64,000 bases of DNA from Lachnospiraceae bacterium (GTDB lineage: Bacteria > Bacillota > Clostridia > Lachnospirales > Lachnospiraceae). The translations under genes and the position numbers were made by a program. Where the stretch lies: assembly GCA_017399685.1 (NCBI GenBank), contig JAFQBM010000049.1, forward strand, positions 1 through 64,000, in the 5' to 3' direction. The notes below the pieces were generated by a model. That model ran no database searches. It was not told the origin of the DNA and saw only the letters and a list, made by a program, of their open reading frames with translations. This document shows positions 14,520 to 23,242 of this stretch, piece by piece (position 1 is the first letter of the stretch; the number at the start of each line of letters is the position of its first letter).

Positions 14520-17420
14520 ATGAAATTCATTTTTCCCCAGATATTATTTGCCTGCTTTGTTCTGGCACTTTATTTTGCTATTGTAGTTTTTCGCAAAAGA
14601 GAATTTAAATATATGGAAAACCGGCTCTTTTTTGTCTTTTGCCTTTCCAGTGCTGTCTGGAGCCTTGGATTTTATGGGGTAATTGTTCAAACGGTTCCGG
14701 ATCGTGCCTATGCATGGCGTGCTTTAGGAATGATTGGTACCTTTGCCTATTTGATTTCCGTTCAGTTCTTGGTATGCTACCTTTCCGGAATGAAAAAGCG
14801 TTTCCATACTTTTTCAAAAGCGTTTTCATTTTTAGGTGTTATTATTTATTTCTTCACTATCCAGAAGGAAATGGTCACTCACGAATTAAGCGAATTTGGA
14901 ATGACCTACTCTTTTCATTCCGGAATTTGGAACACCCTATACATTACATACTGCGTTGTCCTTGCGATAAATCTGCTTATTATTGTGATTGATATGATAA
15001 GAAACTCACCAAATCGACGTATCAAGGAATTAGGTAAAAAATGCCTTTTGGCAGAAATTATCATTGTTTTTGGAATGATTTTTGACACCATTTTTCCTAT
15101 GATTAGCAACATGGTGATTCCAGGTAGTTCCATTGCTCAGTTTCTTGGACTTATCATCTTTTATCATGCCATTATTTTTATGAGCCATTCCCGTATCACC
15201 ATCGGTAATATGTCTGAGTTTATTTATTATTCACTTACAGTTCCTGTACTGGTTTACGATTCCAAACAGCAGCTCCAGCTATTAAACGACACAGCATATT
15301 CCTTTTTGGGTGTAGAAAAAGAGAATTTATCAAACACTGATATTAAACAATTATTTACACTGAAACAATCTGATATTTTTGATTTCAGTTCCAAATCCCG
15401 GGAAGTAGATGCTGTTTGCTGTCATAATCAGCTATACTGTAGTCTTTCTGTGAACAAAATTCATGATGCTTACGGTGATACCATTGGATATATTATTATT
15501 GTAACAGATCTTTCAGAGCGCATGAAAACCATGCAGGAACTGGAAGAAGCTATGAAAGATGCAGAATATGCGAACCATGCTAAAAGCGCCTTCCTTGCAA
15601 ATATGTCTCACGAAATCCGTACTCCAATGAATGCTATTATGGGATTTTCTGAGCTTGTATTAAAAATGGACATTAATAATGAGGTTCGGGAACATGTAGA
15701 AGATATCAAATGGTCTTCCCATAATCTGCTTGCCATCATTAATGATATTTTGGATATTTCTAAGATTGAATCCGGAAAAATGGAACTGGTGTTAGACCGT
15801 TATGCCACCGGTGACCTTTTAAATGATGTTGCCTTAATTATTTCCGCACAGGCTGAGAAAAAGGGCCTTGAGTTTCATATGCAGGTAGCAGAACAAATGC
15901 CAAAAGAACTCTACGGAGATAAAGTACGAATCCGTGGCATTTTAATTAACATTTTAAATAATGCAGTAAAATATACACAAAAAGGACTGGTTTCTTTCGA
16001 TGTTTCTATTTTAAATCAGACAGAAGATTTCGTTAGACTGGCATTTAAAATCAGTGATACCGGAATTGGTATCCGCCAGGAAAATTTAAAGAATCTGTTT
16101 CAAAATTTTGAACGCTTGGATCACAAAATCAATTATGGAATCGAAGGTTCCGGGTTGGGACTTGCCATTGCCAATGGCTATGTTACCTTAATGGATGGAA
16201 AAATCCAGGTAGAAAGTACCTACGGTGAAGGTTCTGTATTTACGGTAATCTTAGACCAGAATATTATTGATGCCACACCTTTGGAAAAGGATTTCTTCCA
16301 TAAAAAGAAGCCTCTTCATAGCAACAATACTTCCAATATGAAAATCCATGGTTTAGAAGTATTGGTGACAGATGATAATCTGGTAAATCTAAGAGTGGCA
16401 CATGGTATCTTAAGTTACTATGGTCTTTTGGCAGATACTGCTTCCAGCGGAATGGAAGCCATCGAACTTTGCCGTTCAAAAAATTATGACCTTATTTTTA
16501 TGGATCAAATGATGCCAGGATTAGATGGAACACAAACTATGAATCAGATCCGTGACTTGAATTCCCACTATAGCTTTGGTGGTAATTGTAAAATTATCGT
16601 ACTTACTGCAGATGCTATCAAGGGAACCAGAGAACTCTTAATTGATAAAGGATTTGACGAATATCTTGGAAAGCCAATTAATACAACAGAACTGGAACAA
16701 TTATTTTTACGTTTTATCTCTGAGGAAAGAATCACTTATGATACTCCGGATGAAAATTCTTCTGAAAACGGAAGAAATACAGAACATATAGGAAACGCAA
16801 AGAATGAGAAAGAAATATTGTTCTTAAAAGAAAAATTACCTGAAATCAAGGTAGAGAATGGTATTTTAAACTGCGGCGGAGAAATTCAGGATTATTTAAA
16901 CATACTAAAGATTACATATGAATATGGTGAAAAACATCTGGCTGAATTAGAGTATTCCTGGAAACAACAGGATTATGAAAACTATATCATTAAAATCCAT
17001 GCTTTAAAAAGTACATCATTAAGCATTGGTGCTACAGAAATTTCTGATTTTGCCCGTAAACAAGAGGAATCCGGCCGTTCTGGCGACTTTGCTTATATCG
17101 ACCAGAACATGACCACTTTCCAAAAAGACTATCGTGTTCTTTTAAATGATTTAGAAAAAGTCTTGAGTCATTATCAAATGCTGGAATCCATAACCAGAGC
17201 AGACGCTCTTCCAAAATTAGACGAAACCACCCTCCTTCCTATTCTAAATAATATGGAACATTGTATTGATGAATTCGATTTTGGAAAGGTTTTCGAAATT
17301 CTGGAAGAAATGAGGAAGTACTCTCTTCCTGAAAAATATAAATTTCTTTTTACACGGATAGAAGAACTGATGGAAACTATGTCTGTGGAAGAAATCAAGG
17401 AATTACTTCATGATACTTAA
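14520..17420 (+). CDS. Hybrid sensor histidine kinase with receiver and HPt domains
   Basis: A 966-residue membrane kinase with the domain order of a complete phosphorelay. Residues 1-235 hold seven predicted helices (7TM sensor type) and about 240-340 a PAS domain. HisKA follows with the H-box NMSHEIRTPMNA (His364). HATPase has the N-box ILNNAVKYT, G1 DTGIGI and G2 GSGLGLAIA. The receiver has Asp662 in FMDQMMPGLDG. The C-terminal HPt domain has His827 in KIHALKSTS. The N-terminal sensor is built like 7TM receptors of small molecules, but the ligand is unknown. The two-receiver protein encoded upstream is the obvious partner. No DNA-binding output is encoded nearby. Confidence 0.93.
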   Translation: MKFIFPQILFACFVLALYFAIVVFRKREFKYMENRLFFVFCLSSAVWSLGFYGVIVQTVPDRAYAWRALGMIGTFAYLISVQFLVCYLSGMKKRFHTFSKAFSFLGVIIYFFTIQKEMVTHELSEFGMTYSFHSGIWNTLYITYCVVLAINLLIIVIDMIRNSPNRRIKELGKKCLLAEIIIVFGMIFDTIFPMISNMVIPGSSIAQFLGLIIFYHAIIFMSHSRITIGNMSEFIYYSLTVPVLVYDSKQQLQLLNDTAYSFLGVEKENLSNTDIKQLFTLKQSDIFDFSSKSREVDAVCCHNQLYCSLSVNKIHDAYGDTIGYIIIVTDLSERMKTMQELEEAMKDAEYANHAKSAFLANMSHEIRTPMNAIMGFSELVLKMDINNEVREHVEDIKWSSHNLLAIINDILDISKIESGKMELVLDRYATGDLLNDVALIISAQAEKKGLEFHMQVAEQMPKELYGDKVRIRGILINILNNAVKYTQKGLVSFDVSILNQTEDFVRLAFKISDTGIGIRQENLKNLFQNFERLDHKINYGIEGSGLGLAIANGYVTLMDGKIQVESTYGEGSVFTVILDQNIIDATPLEKDFFHKKKPLHSNNTSNMKIHGLEVLVTDDNLVNLRVAHGILSYYGLLADTASSGMEAIELCRSKNYDLIFMDQMMPGLDGTQTMNQIRDLNSHYSFGGNCKIIVLTADAIKGTRELLIDKGFDEYLGKPINTTELEQLFLRFISEERITYDTPDENSSENGRNTEHIGNAKNEKEILFLKEKLPEIKVENGILNCGGEIQDYLNILKITYEYGEKHLAELEYSWKQQDYENYIIKIHALKSTSLSIGATEISDFARKQEESGRSGDFAYIDQNMTTFQKDYRVLLNDLEKVLSHYQMLESITRADALPKLDETTLLPILNNMEHCIDEFDFGKVFEILEEMRKYSLPEKYKFLFTRIEELMETMSVEEIKELLHDT

Positions 17421-17493
17421 ATCAAAACAATCTCTAACTTAGTCAGTGAACTTGATACTGCAAATTCAATTTGTGACAAACTAGATTTCACTC

Positions 17494-17552
17494 ATAAAAG
17501 TCCCTCCGTTTATCGGACAAGATATATCAAATAAACGAAGGGACTTTTTCTT
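17494..17552. terminator. Bidirectional terminator
   Basis: AAAAGTCCCTCCGTTTAT pairs with ATAAACGAAGGGACTTTTT around a 20-nt loop. It lies between the convergent kinase and HTH genes with A- and T-runs on both sides, and can serve both. Confidence 0.8.
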
Positions 17553-17575
17553 ATTCTCTATGCGCTTCTTTTCTC

Positions 17576-17782
17576 TTATTTTTCTTCATACTCCATTAAA
17601 TCTCCAGGCTGGCACTCCAAGACCTTACAAATGGCATCCAGGGTTTCAAAGCGGATACCTTTCATTTTTCCATTTTTTAAATTAGAAAGATTCACGTTCG
17701 TCATCTCTACTTTTTCTGCTAATTCATTTAATGACATCTTTCTATCTGCCATTACCCGATCTAATCTAATAATAATAGCCAT
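17576..17782 (-). CDS. HTH transcriptional regulator (YozG/Cro-CI type)
   Basis: A 68-residue DNA-binding protein composed of a single helix-turn-helix: LNELAEKVEMTNVNLSNLKN is the recognition region, and AICKVLECQPGDLMEY is the usual C-terminal end of this short family. GGGAG precedes the ATG. It follows a DUF2975 membrane protein gene by 28 bases. The DUF2975/YozG pair is a recurrent two-gene unit in Firmicutes in which the regulator probably controls its own operon. Target genes are unknown. Confidence 0.88.
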   Translation of the reverse strand: MAIIIRLDRVMADRKMSLNELAEKVEMTNVNLSNLKNGKMKGIRFETLDAICKVLECQPGDLMEYEEK

Positions 17783-17810
17783 CTTATCACTCCCATATTC
17801 TACTTAAACT

Positions 17811-18452
17811 TTATGCAATCAAATCAGAATCTTCCTGTAATGCACATCCATACTTAAAAATTTCTGCTATCATCCAAATCACTCCACCAATTGCAATCAC
17901 AAATAATCCAGATGGCGTTAGATTTCCAAATATAGTAACACTTTCCAAACATACAATCAATGTCATTAATCTTACAATCCAAGGCACTATGTTTACGCAC
18001 ATTGTTAATATAGCTGCAATTCTAAGACAATCAACGGATCTCTTTTGAAATGGTGTCTTTCCTCTCTTAACATCCATAAAAATAACTAACAAACAAAATA
18101 AAATAAATCCAATAATGACACACTGAATCGCCTTCTCACCTTCATGTGCCACGCAAGTCGCTTTTAAATAATCCGGAACTTTTTCTTCCTCAATATTGCA
18201 ATACTCATTATAATCCAACTCGCCATACTCTACCCCATCAATGTATATGGCATAATAGTTACATGACTTCTTATCATCTTCGCTGTCCTCTTCCACCAGA
18301 ACTACTTCATACGCATCTAAAGATTCCTTACTATAACGAATCGCATTCACCAAGGAATGTGCACTTAAAGAAAAAAACATAATCATCAGTATAAGAATGC
18401 CTGTCGTATCTGCTTTTAAATGTTTTTTTGCCTGTTCTAAAGATTTTATCAT
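17811..18452 (-). CDS. DUF2975 family membrane protein
   Basis: A 213-residue membrane protein with four predicted helices (about 17-37, 114-135, 145-170, 180-200) and a polar loop between the first two that is rich in acidic residues and Tyr. The start at 18452 is chosen because GGAGG is five bases upstream; an ATG four codons earlier overlaps that site. Family and pairing with the downstream HTH gene point to DUF2975. The function of the family is not known. Confidence 0.8.
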   Translation of the reverse strand: MIKSLEQAKKHLKADTTGILILMIMFFSLSAHSLVNAIRYSKESLDAYEVVLVEEDSEDDKKSCNYYAIYIDGVEYGELDYNEYCNIEEEKVPDYLKATCVAHEGEKAIQCVIIGFILFCLLVIFMDVKRGKTPFQKRSVDCLRIAAILTMCVNIVPWIVRLMTLIVCLESVTIFGNLTPSGLFVIAIGGVIWMIAEIFKYGCALQEDSDLIA

Positions 18453-18855
18453 AATTTCCTCCATTCTGAGAACCCCTTTTATGTTCCCTTCACTTCATTT
18501 TTATTGCTCAGAAAATATTTTCTATGTTTAGAACTATAACATTCAAAAAATCATTTGTCAATACATTTTTAAAGTTTTACTTTAATTTTTTATTCTTATA
18601 ATTTATTAGTTTAAATTTTTATTTTAAATTATCGTTATCATACCAACATATTTTTCAAGTTTCCAAGCTTATCTATACACTTAGCTATATTAACAATCGA
18701 AACTGATATATACTGGATTTTCACTGAAACATGTGATATAATCCCTCGAGGAGGTGAAGTTTTTACATATTATACTTATACATAAAATATTATGTTTTTT
18801 ATAACACTATTTTTGAAATACAAAGCATGAACATGTAAAACAGAGGAGAATAATC
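18453..18855. other. Intergenic, AT-rich, divergent promoters
   Basis: No gene seen. A TGn-extended -10 box (TGATATAAT, 18734-18742) points toward the CaCA exchanger gene. A perfect AGGAGG at about 18749 is followed only by a 16-codon hydrophobic frame starting with a GTG that overlaps the site, which I do not call. Confidence 0.5.
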
Positions 18856-19776
18856 ATGATTTTTTTACAAATATTATTATTAGTTTTAGGATTTGCAATG
18901 TTAATCAAAGGTGCTGACTGGTTTGTAGAAGGTACTTCTGGAATCGCCAGAAAAATGGGAATTCCGCAATTAGTAGTTGGTCTGACCATCGTAGCTATGG
19001 GAACCAGTGCCCCGGAAGCCGCAGTTAGTATTACCGCTGCATTAAAAGGAACTGCTAATATAGCAGTGGGAAATGTCGTAGGAAGTAATATTTTAAACAT
19101 TTTTATTATTTTAGGTGTTACTTCCGTAATTACTACTGTTGCAATTCAAAAATCTACCTTAAAAATCGAAATTCCTTACATGATTTTTGTTTCCATTTTA
19201 TTAGTCGTAATGGGTATGAACGATAATAGCATCTCTCGTATCGAAGGCATCATTTTATGGGTACTTTTCATTATCTATTTAGTATACCTATTCATTCTTG
19301 CTAAAAATGGAAAAGAAGAAAATGAAAAGGTAGAAACCAGTACTGTAAAATTAATCATCAGTGCCCTTATTGGTGGTGTGGTTGTTGTCATAGGAAGTAA
19401 TGTAACCGTAGATAGTGCTACTGAAATTGCAAAAACTTTTCATATATCGGATCGTTTTATTGGACTTACCATCGTAGCATTAGGAACTTCCCTTCCTGAG
19501 CTGGTTACTTCAGTTACTGCTGCAAGAAAGGGAAATGCTGATATTGCCATTGGTAATATCGTGGGAAGTAATATGTTTAATGTTTTATTCGTACTTGGTA
19601 CTTCTGCTCTTATTATACCAATCGAATATAAATCAAGTTTTCTGATTGACGGAATCATAGCTGCTACTGCTGGTGTGATTTTATGGATTGCAGTGTTTAG
19701 AAAACTGGAATTAAGACGATTCTGGGGAATTGTGATGCTGATTTGTTATGCAGGTTACTTCATCTATCTGCTGTAA
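18856..19776 (+). CDS. CaCA family Na+(H+)/Ca2+ exchanger (YrbG-like)
   Basis: A 306-residue membrane antiporter built from two inverted halves of five helices. Each half has the alpha-repeat: GTSAPEAAVSITAALKGTAN...GNVVGSNI in the first and GTSLPELVTSVTAARKGNAD...GNIVGSNM in the second. The Glu in each PE is the cation-binding residue. GAGGAG lies seven bases before the ATG. Calcium is the usual substrate; some prokaryotic members carry other cations. An MntR-like regulator is encoded about 200 bases downstream on the same strand, but a palindrome separates them, so a shared transcript is uncertain. Confidence 0.92.
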   Translation: MIFLQILLLVLGFAMLIKGADWFVEGTSGIARKMGIPQLVVGLTIVAMGTSAPEAAVSITAALKGTANIAVGNVVGSNILNIFIILGVTSVITTVAIQKSTLKIEIPYMIFVSILLVVMGMNDNSISRIEGIILWVLFIIYLVYLFILAKNGKEENEKVETSTVKLIISALIGGVVVVIGSNVTVDSATEIAKTFHISDRFIGLTIVALGTSLPELVTSVTAARKGNADIAIGNIVGSNMFNVLFVLGTSALIIPIEYKSSFLIDGIIAATAGVILWIAVFRKLELRRFWGIVMLICYAGYFIYLL

Positions 19777-19806
19777 TCTATCACAATACAAAAATCAACA
19801 GGTAGG

Positions 19807-19842
19807 ATGCGGTTACTGTTTGTGTGGGGACAGTAACCGCAT
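19807..19842. repeat. Palindrome of the GTTACTGT family
   Basis: ATGCGGTTACTGT pairs with ACAGTAACCGCAT. There is no U-tract. The inner GTTACTG...CAGTAAC core is shared with palindromes at 5208-5235 and 46,186-46,213. Confidence 0.6.
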
Positions 19843-19971
19843 GAATTCAATATCATTTCATTTGCAACAAATGCTCATTTATGATATTCTATATTAAATG
19901 TAGTAACAATTTAGAACCAATCTTGTAAATACCTTATATTTAAGAGATTAGTGTATCAAGGAGGATAAAAA

Positions 19972-20352
19972 TTGGAAATTCACGAATCTGCAGAAGATTA
20001 TTTAGAAACCATTCTTATATTAAAACACCGGTTAGGTGAAGTTCGTTCTATTGATATTGTAAATGAGATGCACTTTTCAAAACCAAGTGTCAGTGTTGCC
20101 ATGAAAAAGTTACGGGAAAATGGCTATATTAAAATGAACAAAGATGGCTATATCCATTTAACTGATTTAGGTCACAAAGTTGCTTCTAATGTATATGAAC
20201 GTCACACCCTGCTGACTAAGTTTTTTACGATGCTTGGTGTATCAGAGGAAGTGGCTTCTGCCGACGCATGCAAAATTGAACATGACCTAAGCGAAGAAAC
20301 ATTTATAAAAATCAAGGAACATACCCTTGCAAGAATATCAGAACTTTCCTAG
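19972..20352 (+). CDS. DtxR/MntR-family metal-dependent regulator
   Basis: A 126-residue regulator that starts with TTG behind a perfect GGAGG. The N-terminal winged helix (SAEDYLETILIL, then VRSIDIVNEMHFSKPSVSVAMKKLRENGYI) and the dimer/metal region with VASADACKIEHDLSEET match the DtxR/MntR family. The protein ends without the SH3-like domain, as in MntR. Residues that would bind metal (the E-H pair in KIEHDLSEE) are present, with Cys in DACKIEH. Repression by Mn2+ or Fe2+ of uptake genes is the family role. With two Mn2+ riboswitches in the window, manganese is the more likely effector. Confidence 0.88.
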   Translation: MEIHESAEDYLETILILKHRLGEVRSIDIVNEMHFSKPSVSVAMKKLRENGYIKMNKDGYIHLTDLGHKVASNVYERHTLLTKFFTMLGVSEEVASADACKIEHDLSEETFIKIKEHTLARISELS

Positions 20353-20355
20353 ATA

Positions 20356-20457
20356 AAAACAAAGTTCTTGTAAAATCTTTGTTTTTCCAAAAAAACTGGT
20401 GAAATTTTCTATTAAGAGACAAAAAAGTGGACATCCGCAAGATGTCCACTTTTTTTA
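20356..20457. terminator. Two terminator hairpins between convergent genes
   Basis: A first hairpin (AAAACAAAG...CTTTGTTTT, about 20,357-20,386) ends the regulator gene. A second (AAAAGTGGACATC-CGCAA-GATGTCCACTTTT, about 20,425-20,456) is symmetric, with runs of A and T, and also ends metF from the other side. Confidence 0.8.
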
Positions 20458-21315
20458 AATATTTTCCAGCATATATTTACTTACATCTTTCTTGTTCAAA
20501 GGATATAAATGAATCCCCTCTACTCCAAAACTTCTTAAATCCTGTATTTGTCTTAATGCAAATTCCATTCCTGCCTTTTTTAAATCTTCGGGATTCTCTG
20601 AATACTTTTCTACCTGCTCTAATAAATCCTTTGGCACAGAAGAACCAGACATAGTAATGGTATTTTTAAATCCGGATACGGTAGTAACCGGCATAATTCC
20701 AGCACAGATTGGAGTCTGAATTCCTATTTTCCGAACATCTTCATAAAATCGGTAAAAGATTTCATTGTCATAAAATAACTGGGTAATCAGCAAATCAACT
20801 CCACATTCTACTTTTTTCTTTAATGCCGCTAAATCAGCCTCTTTCGAAACTGCCTCTGTATGTACTTCAGGATAACATGCTCCTGCTACGGTAATGTCTT
20901 TTTTTGCCCATTTATGTATCAATGGAATGATATCACTGGCATAGGTAAAATGTCTGGACTTAAACTGCTCCTCAGTCATGTCTTTCGGCTTATCTCCCCT
21001 TAATGCCAGAACATTCTCAATACCAAGGTTAAGAATTTCGTTTAAATATGTTTCCAAAGATGCTTCATCATGTGCCACACAGGTAACATGTGCCAATGCT
21101 TCTAACTTACATTCATTTTTAATAAATGCTGCAATATCTGCTGTCTTCTTCGAAGTAGAGCCACCTGCACCATAGGTGACACTAATAAAATCTGGTGCAT
21201 ATGGTTTTAGTTCTGTTAATGTATCAAATAACTGCTCCATTCCTTCTTCTGTCTTAGGTGGAAACACCTCAAAGGAAATTAAATTTTTCTTTTGTTTTAA
21301 TATGTCTTTTATCAT
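20455..21315 (-). CDS. metF: Methylenetetrahydrofolate reductase
   Basis: A 286-residue flavoenzyme that reduces 5,10-methylene-THF to 5-methyl-THF for methionine synthesis or one-carbon metabolism. Family hallmarks are FEVFPPKTEEG at the N-terminus (the catalytic Glu), SVTYGAGGS, THVTCV, NVLALRGDKP and DLLITQLFYDNE. The length matches bacterial MetF. The ATG at 21315 has no clear SD, and the upstream 100 bases show no SAM or B12 riboswitch. The gene stands alone downstream of a terminator. Confidence 0.94.
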   Translation of the reverse strand: MIKDILKQKKNLISFEVFPPKTEEGMEQLFDTLTELKPYAPDFISVTYGAGGSTSKKTADIAAFIKNECKLEALAHVTCVAHDEASLETYLNEILNLGIENVLALRGDKPKDMTEEQFKSRHFTYASDIIPLIHKWAKKDITVAGACYPEVHTEAVSKEADLAALKKKVECGVDLLITQLFYDNEIFYRFYEDVRKIGIQTPICAGIMPVTTVSGFKNTITMSGSSVPKDLLEQVEKYSENPEDLKKAGMEFALRQIQDLRSFGVEGIHLYPLNKKDVSKYMLENI

Positions 21316-21404
21316 TTTTAAATTTACAAATTCTGCTTTATCATATTATAAATGCAGCCTTTCTCCTTTCGCTTCACTATACTGGTTTTAGTATAAAGAA
21401 AATA

Positions 21405-21435
21405 AAGGGTCTTTGCAAGCAAAAACCCTTTCGCG
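21405..21435 (-). terminator. Terminator of alanine symporter gene
   Basis: On the minus strand, AAAGGGTTTTTGC-TT-GCAAAGACCCTTT is followed by ATTTTCTTT. It lies between the symporter stop and metF. Confidence 0.75.
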
Positions 21436-21479
21436 TAATATATGTATTTTTTTGAGTTGGCTATAGTTTAAAACTATAA

Positions 21480-22991
21480 CTATTTCTTTTCTGACTGTTC
21501 ATATGATAACAACGGTTCTATATTTTTTCCACAACGGTGGCGGTCTAAATAATTTCTCGTAATCTTTACCACCACTGGAGATAAAACTATGACTGCAATT
21601 AAGTTTGGAATCATCATTAATCCATTAAAAGTATCTGAAATATCCCAAGCCAGGGAAGACGTCAAGGTAGATGCTCCGAAAATCATGACCACAAAAATAA
21701 ACCGATACACCTTTACTGCTTTTACTCCAAGCAGGTACTCAATCGCTTTCGCACCATAATGAGACCACGCCAGCACCGTAGTAAATGCAAACAATAAAAT
21801 AGATATGGCAATAAATGCCTCTCCTGCCTTACCAAAACTTCCTTTAAATACCTGTGCTACCACAGTTTCAGGAACCGTTCCTTCCACCGGAAATCCTGTT
21901 TTCAGATCAATAATTCCGGACGAAAGTACCACCATGGCTGTCATAGTACAAACTACAATGGTATCAGCAAATACTTCAAAGATTCCCCACATACCCTGAC
22001 GAACCGGTTCTTTTACATTAGAATTGGAATTAACCAGTACAGAAGATCCAAGACCTGCTTCATTCGAAAAGACACCTCGTTTACATCCCTGAATGAACAC
22101 TTCTTTCATAGTAATTCCTACCGCGGCTCCTCCAACTGCCCTTACGCCAAAAGCAAACTTAAAAATAGCAGCAAAAACCGCTCCTATCTGGTCAATATGT
22201 AATACTACTGTCACCAAAGCTCCAAGAACGTATGCCCCCGCCATAAAAGGTACAATATTTTCTGTTACAGAAGCAATTCTTTTTAATCCTCCAAGAATAA
22301 TAACTCCACCAATCATCATCAAGGCTGCACCTAGTATTAATTTCGTATAACTGATTTCACCAAAAGCATAATTGGCAGAATATTTCTGGAAAAAAGCGGA
22401 TTCTATGTTTTTTACAATGGTATTTACCTGAGCCATATTACCAATTCCAAAAGAAGCAAGTACCGTAAAACAGGCAAATAAAACTGCCAGAATCTTTCCT
22501 ATCATCTTACAGCCTTTTTTACTGCCCAGCCCATCTTTCAGATAATACATGGCACCGCCGGACCACTCTCCATCTGCGTTTTTCCTACGGTAATAAACAC
22601 CCAGTATATTTTCAGAAAAACTGGTTGCCATACCTAAAATAGCTGCCACCCACATCCAAAAAACGGCTCCGGGACCTCCAATACAAATCGCACAGGAAAC
22701 ACCGGCAATATTCCCGGTACCAATGGTTGCCGCCAAAGCGGTACATAATGCCTGGAACTGTGAAATCGCTCCCTGGTCCGAATTTTCTTTCGCACTGCTG
22801 CTTTTCTTAAACACTCCGCCTACTGTCATACTCCACCACTCTTTTATATTGGTGAATTGAAAAAATCCAGTCCGTACTGTCATTAACATGCCTGTTCCAA
22901 TCAATAAAATCAAACCAACTTTAACCCAGACAACATCTGAAATCTTTCCATTGATTTCGGCTATGGTATCTAATAAATTACTTAAATACAT
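21480..22991 (-). CDS. Sodium:alanine/glycine symporter (AGCS family)
   Basis: A 503-residue membrane transporter with about eleven helices. AGCS hallmarks include the TGNIAGV motif in GTGNIAGVSCAICIGGPGA, FSENILGVYYR, FSNEAGLGSS and the GTVPETVVAQVF loop. It imports alanine or glycine with Na+ (or H+). AAAGGAG precedes the ATG. A clear promoter lies upstream (TTGCCA 23,048-23,053, TATAAT 23,025-23,030, 17 bp). No riboswitch is seen. Confidence 0.93.
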   Translation of the reverse strand: MYLSNLLDTIAEINGKISDVVWVKVGLILLIGTGMLMTVRTGFFQFTNIKEWWSMTVGGVFKKSSSAKENSDQGAISQFQALCTALAATIGTGNIAGVSCAICIGGPGAVFWMWVAAILGMATSFSENILGVYYRRKNADGEWSGGAMYYLKDGLGSKKGCKMIGKILAVLFACFTVLASFGIGNMAQVNTIVKNIESAFFQKYSANYAFGEISYTKLILGAALMMIGGVIILGGLKRIASVTENIVPFMAGAYVLGALVTVVLHIDQIGAVFAAIFKFAFGVRAVGGAAVGITMKEVFIQGCKRGVFSNEAGLGSSVLVNSNSNVKEPVRQGMWGIFEVFADTIVVCTMTAMVVLSSGIIDLKTGFPVEGTVPETVVAQVFKGSFGKAGEAFIAISILLFAFTTVLAWSHYGAKAIEYLLGVKAVKVYRFIFVVMIFGASTLTSSLAWDISDTFNGLMMIPNLIAVIVLSPVVVKITRNYLDRHRCGKNIEPLLSYEQSEKK

Positions 22992-23024
22992 TTTTTTACT
23001 CTCCTTTTTTGCGTCACACTAGAA

Positions 23025-23053
23025 ATTATACTATAAGAAATAAGGAATGGCAA
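23025..23053 (-). promoter_or_regulatory. Promoter of alanine symporter gene
   Basis: On the minus strand, TTGCCA and TATAAT are separated by 17 bp. Confidence 0.6.
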
Positions 23054-23161
23054 GAATTTCTAGATTTTCTATTGACAAAAAAGCGTATTCCTTTACATAA
23101 AATCGATGCAAAAAGGAAATACTCTAGGTAATATCTTTTAACATTGACAAAGAAAGGAATT

Positions 23162-23242
23162 ATGCGAATTGCCCATTCTTTCAACCAATTATTTGGGCAG
23201 TTTCGTAAGCAGGCTTACGAAATGCATGGGTATAAACTATGA
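23162..23242 (+). CDS. Leader ORF coupled to lactate dehydrogenase (26 aa)
   Basis: An ATG behind AAAGGAA opens a 26-codon frame (MRIAHSFNQLFGQFRKQAY at the N-terminus) whose TGA overlaps the ldh start as ATGA. The ldh ATG itself has no SD, so its translation probably depends on ribosomes arriving through this ORF. The frame spans two hairpins: GCCCA...TGGGC, and TTTCGTAAGC-AG-GCTTACGAAA at 23,198-23,221. The peptide is basic, of unknown function, and may only serve coupling. Confidence 0.55.
   Translation: MRIAHSFNQLFGQFRKQAYEMHGYKL

Noticed and set aside
18749-18802. 16-codon hydrophobic frame after a perfect SD before the CaCA exchanger
   Set aside because: The only start codon (GTG) overlaps the SD itself, so normal initiation is not possible.
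21316-21480. Possible SAM riboswitch before metF
   Set aside because: The segment holds only the terminator of the preceding gene and shows none of the conserved SAM-riboswitch blocks.
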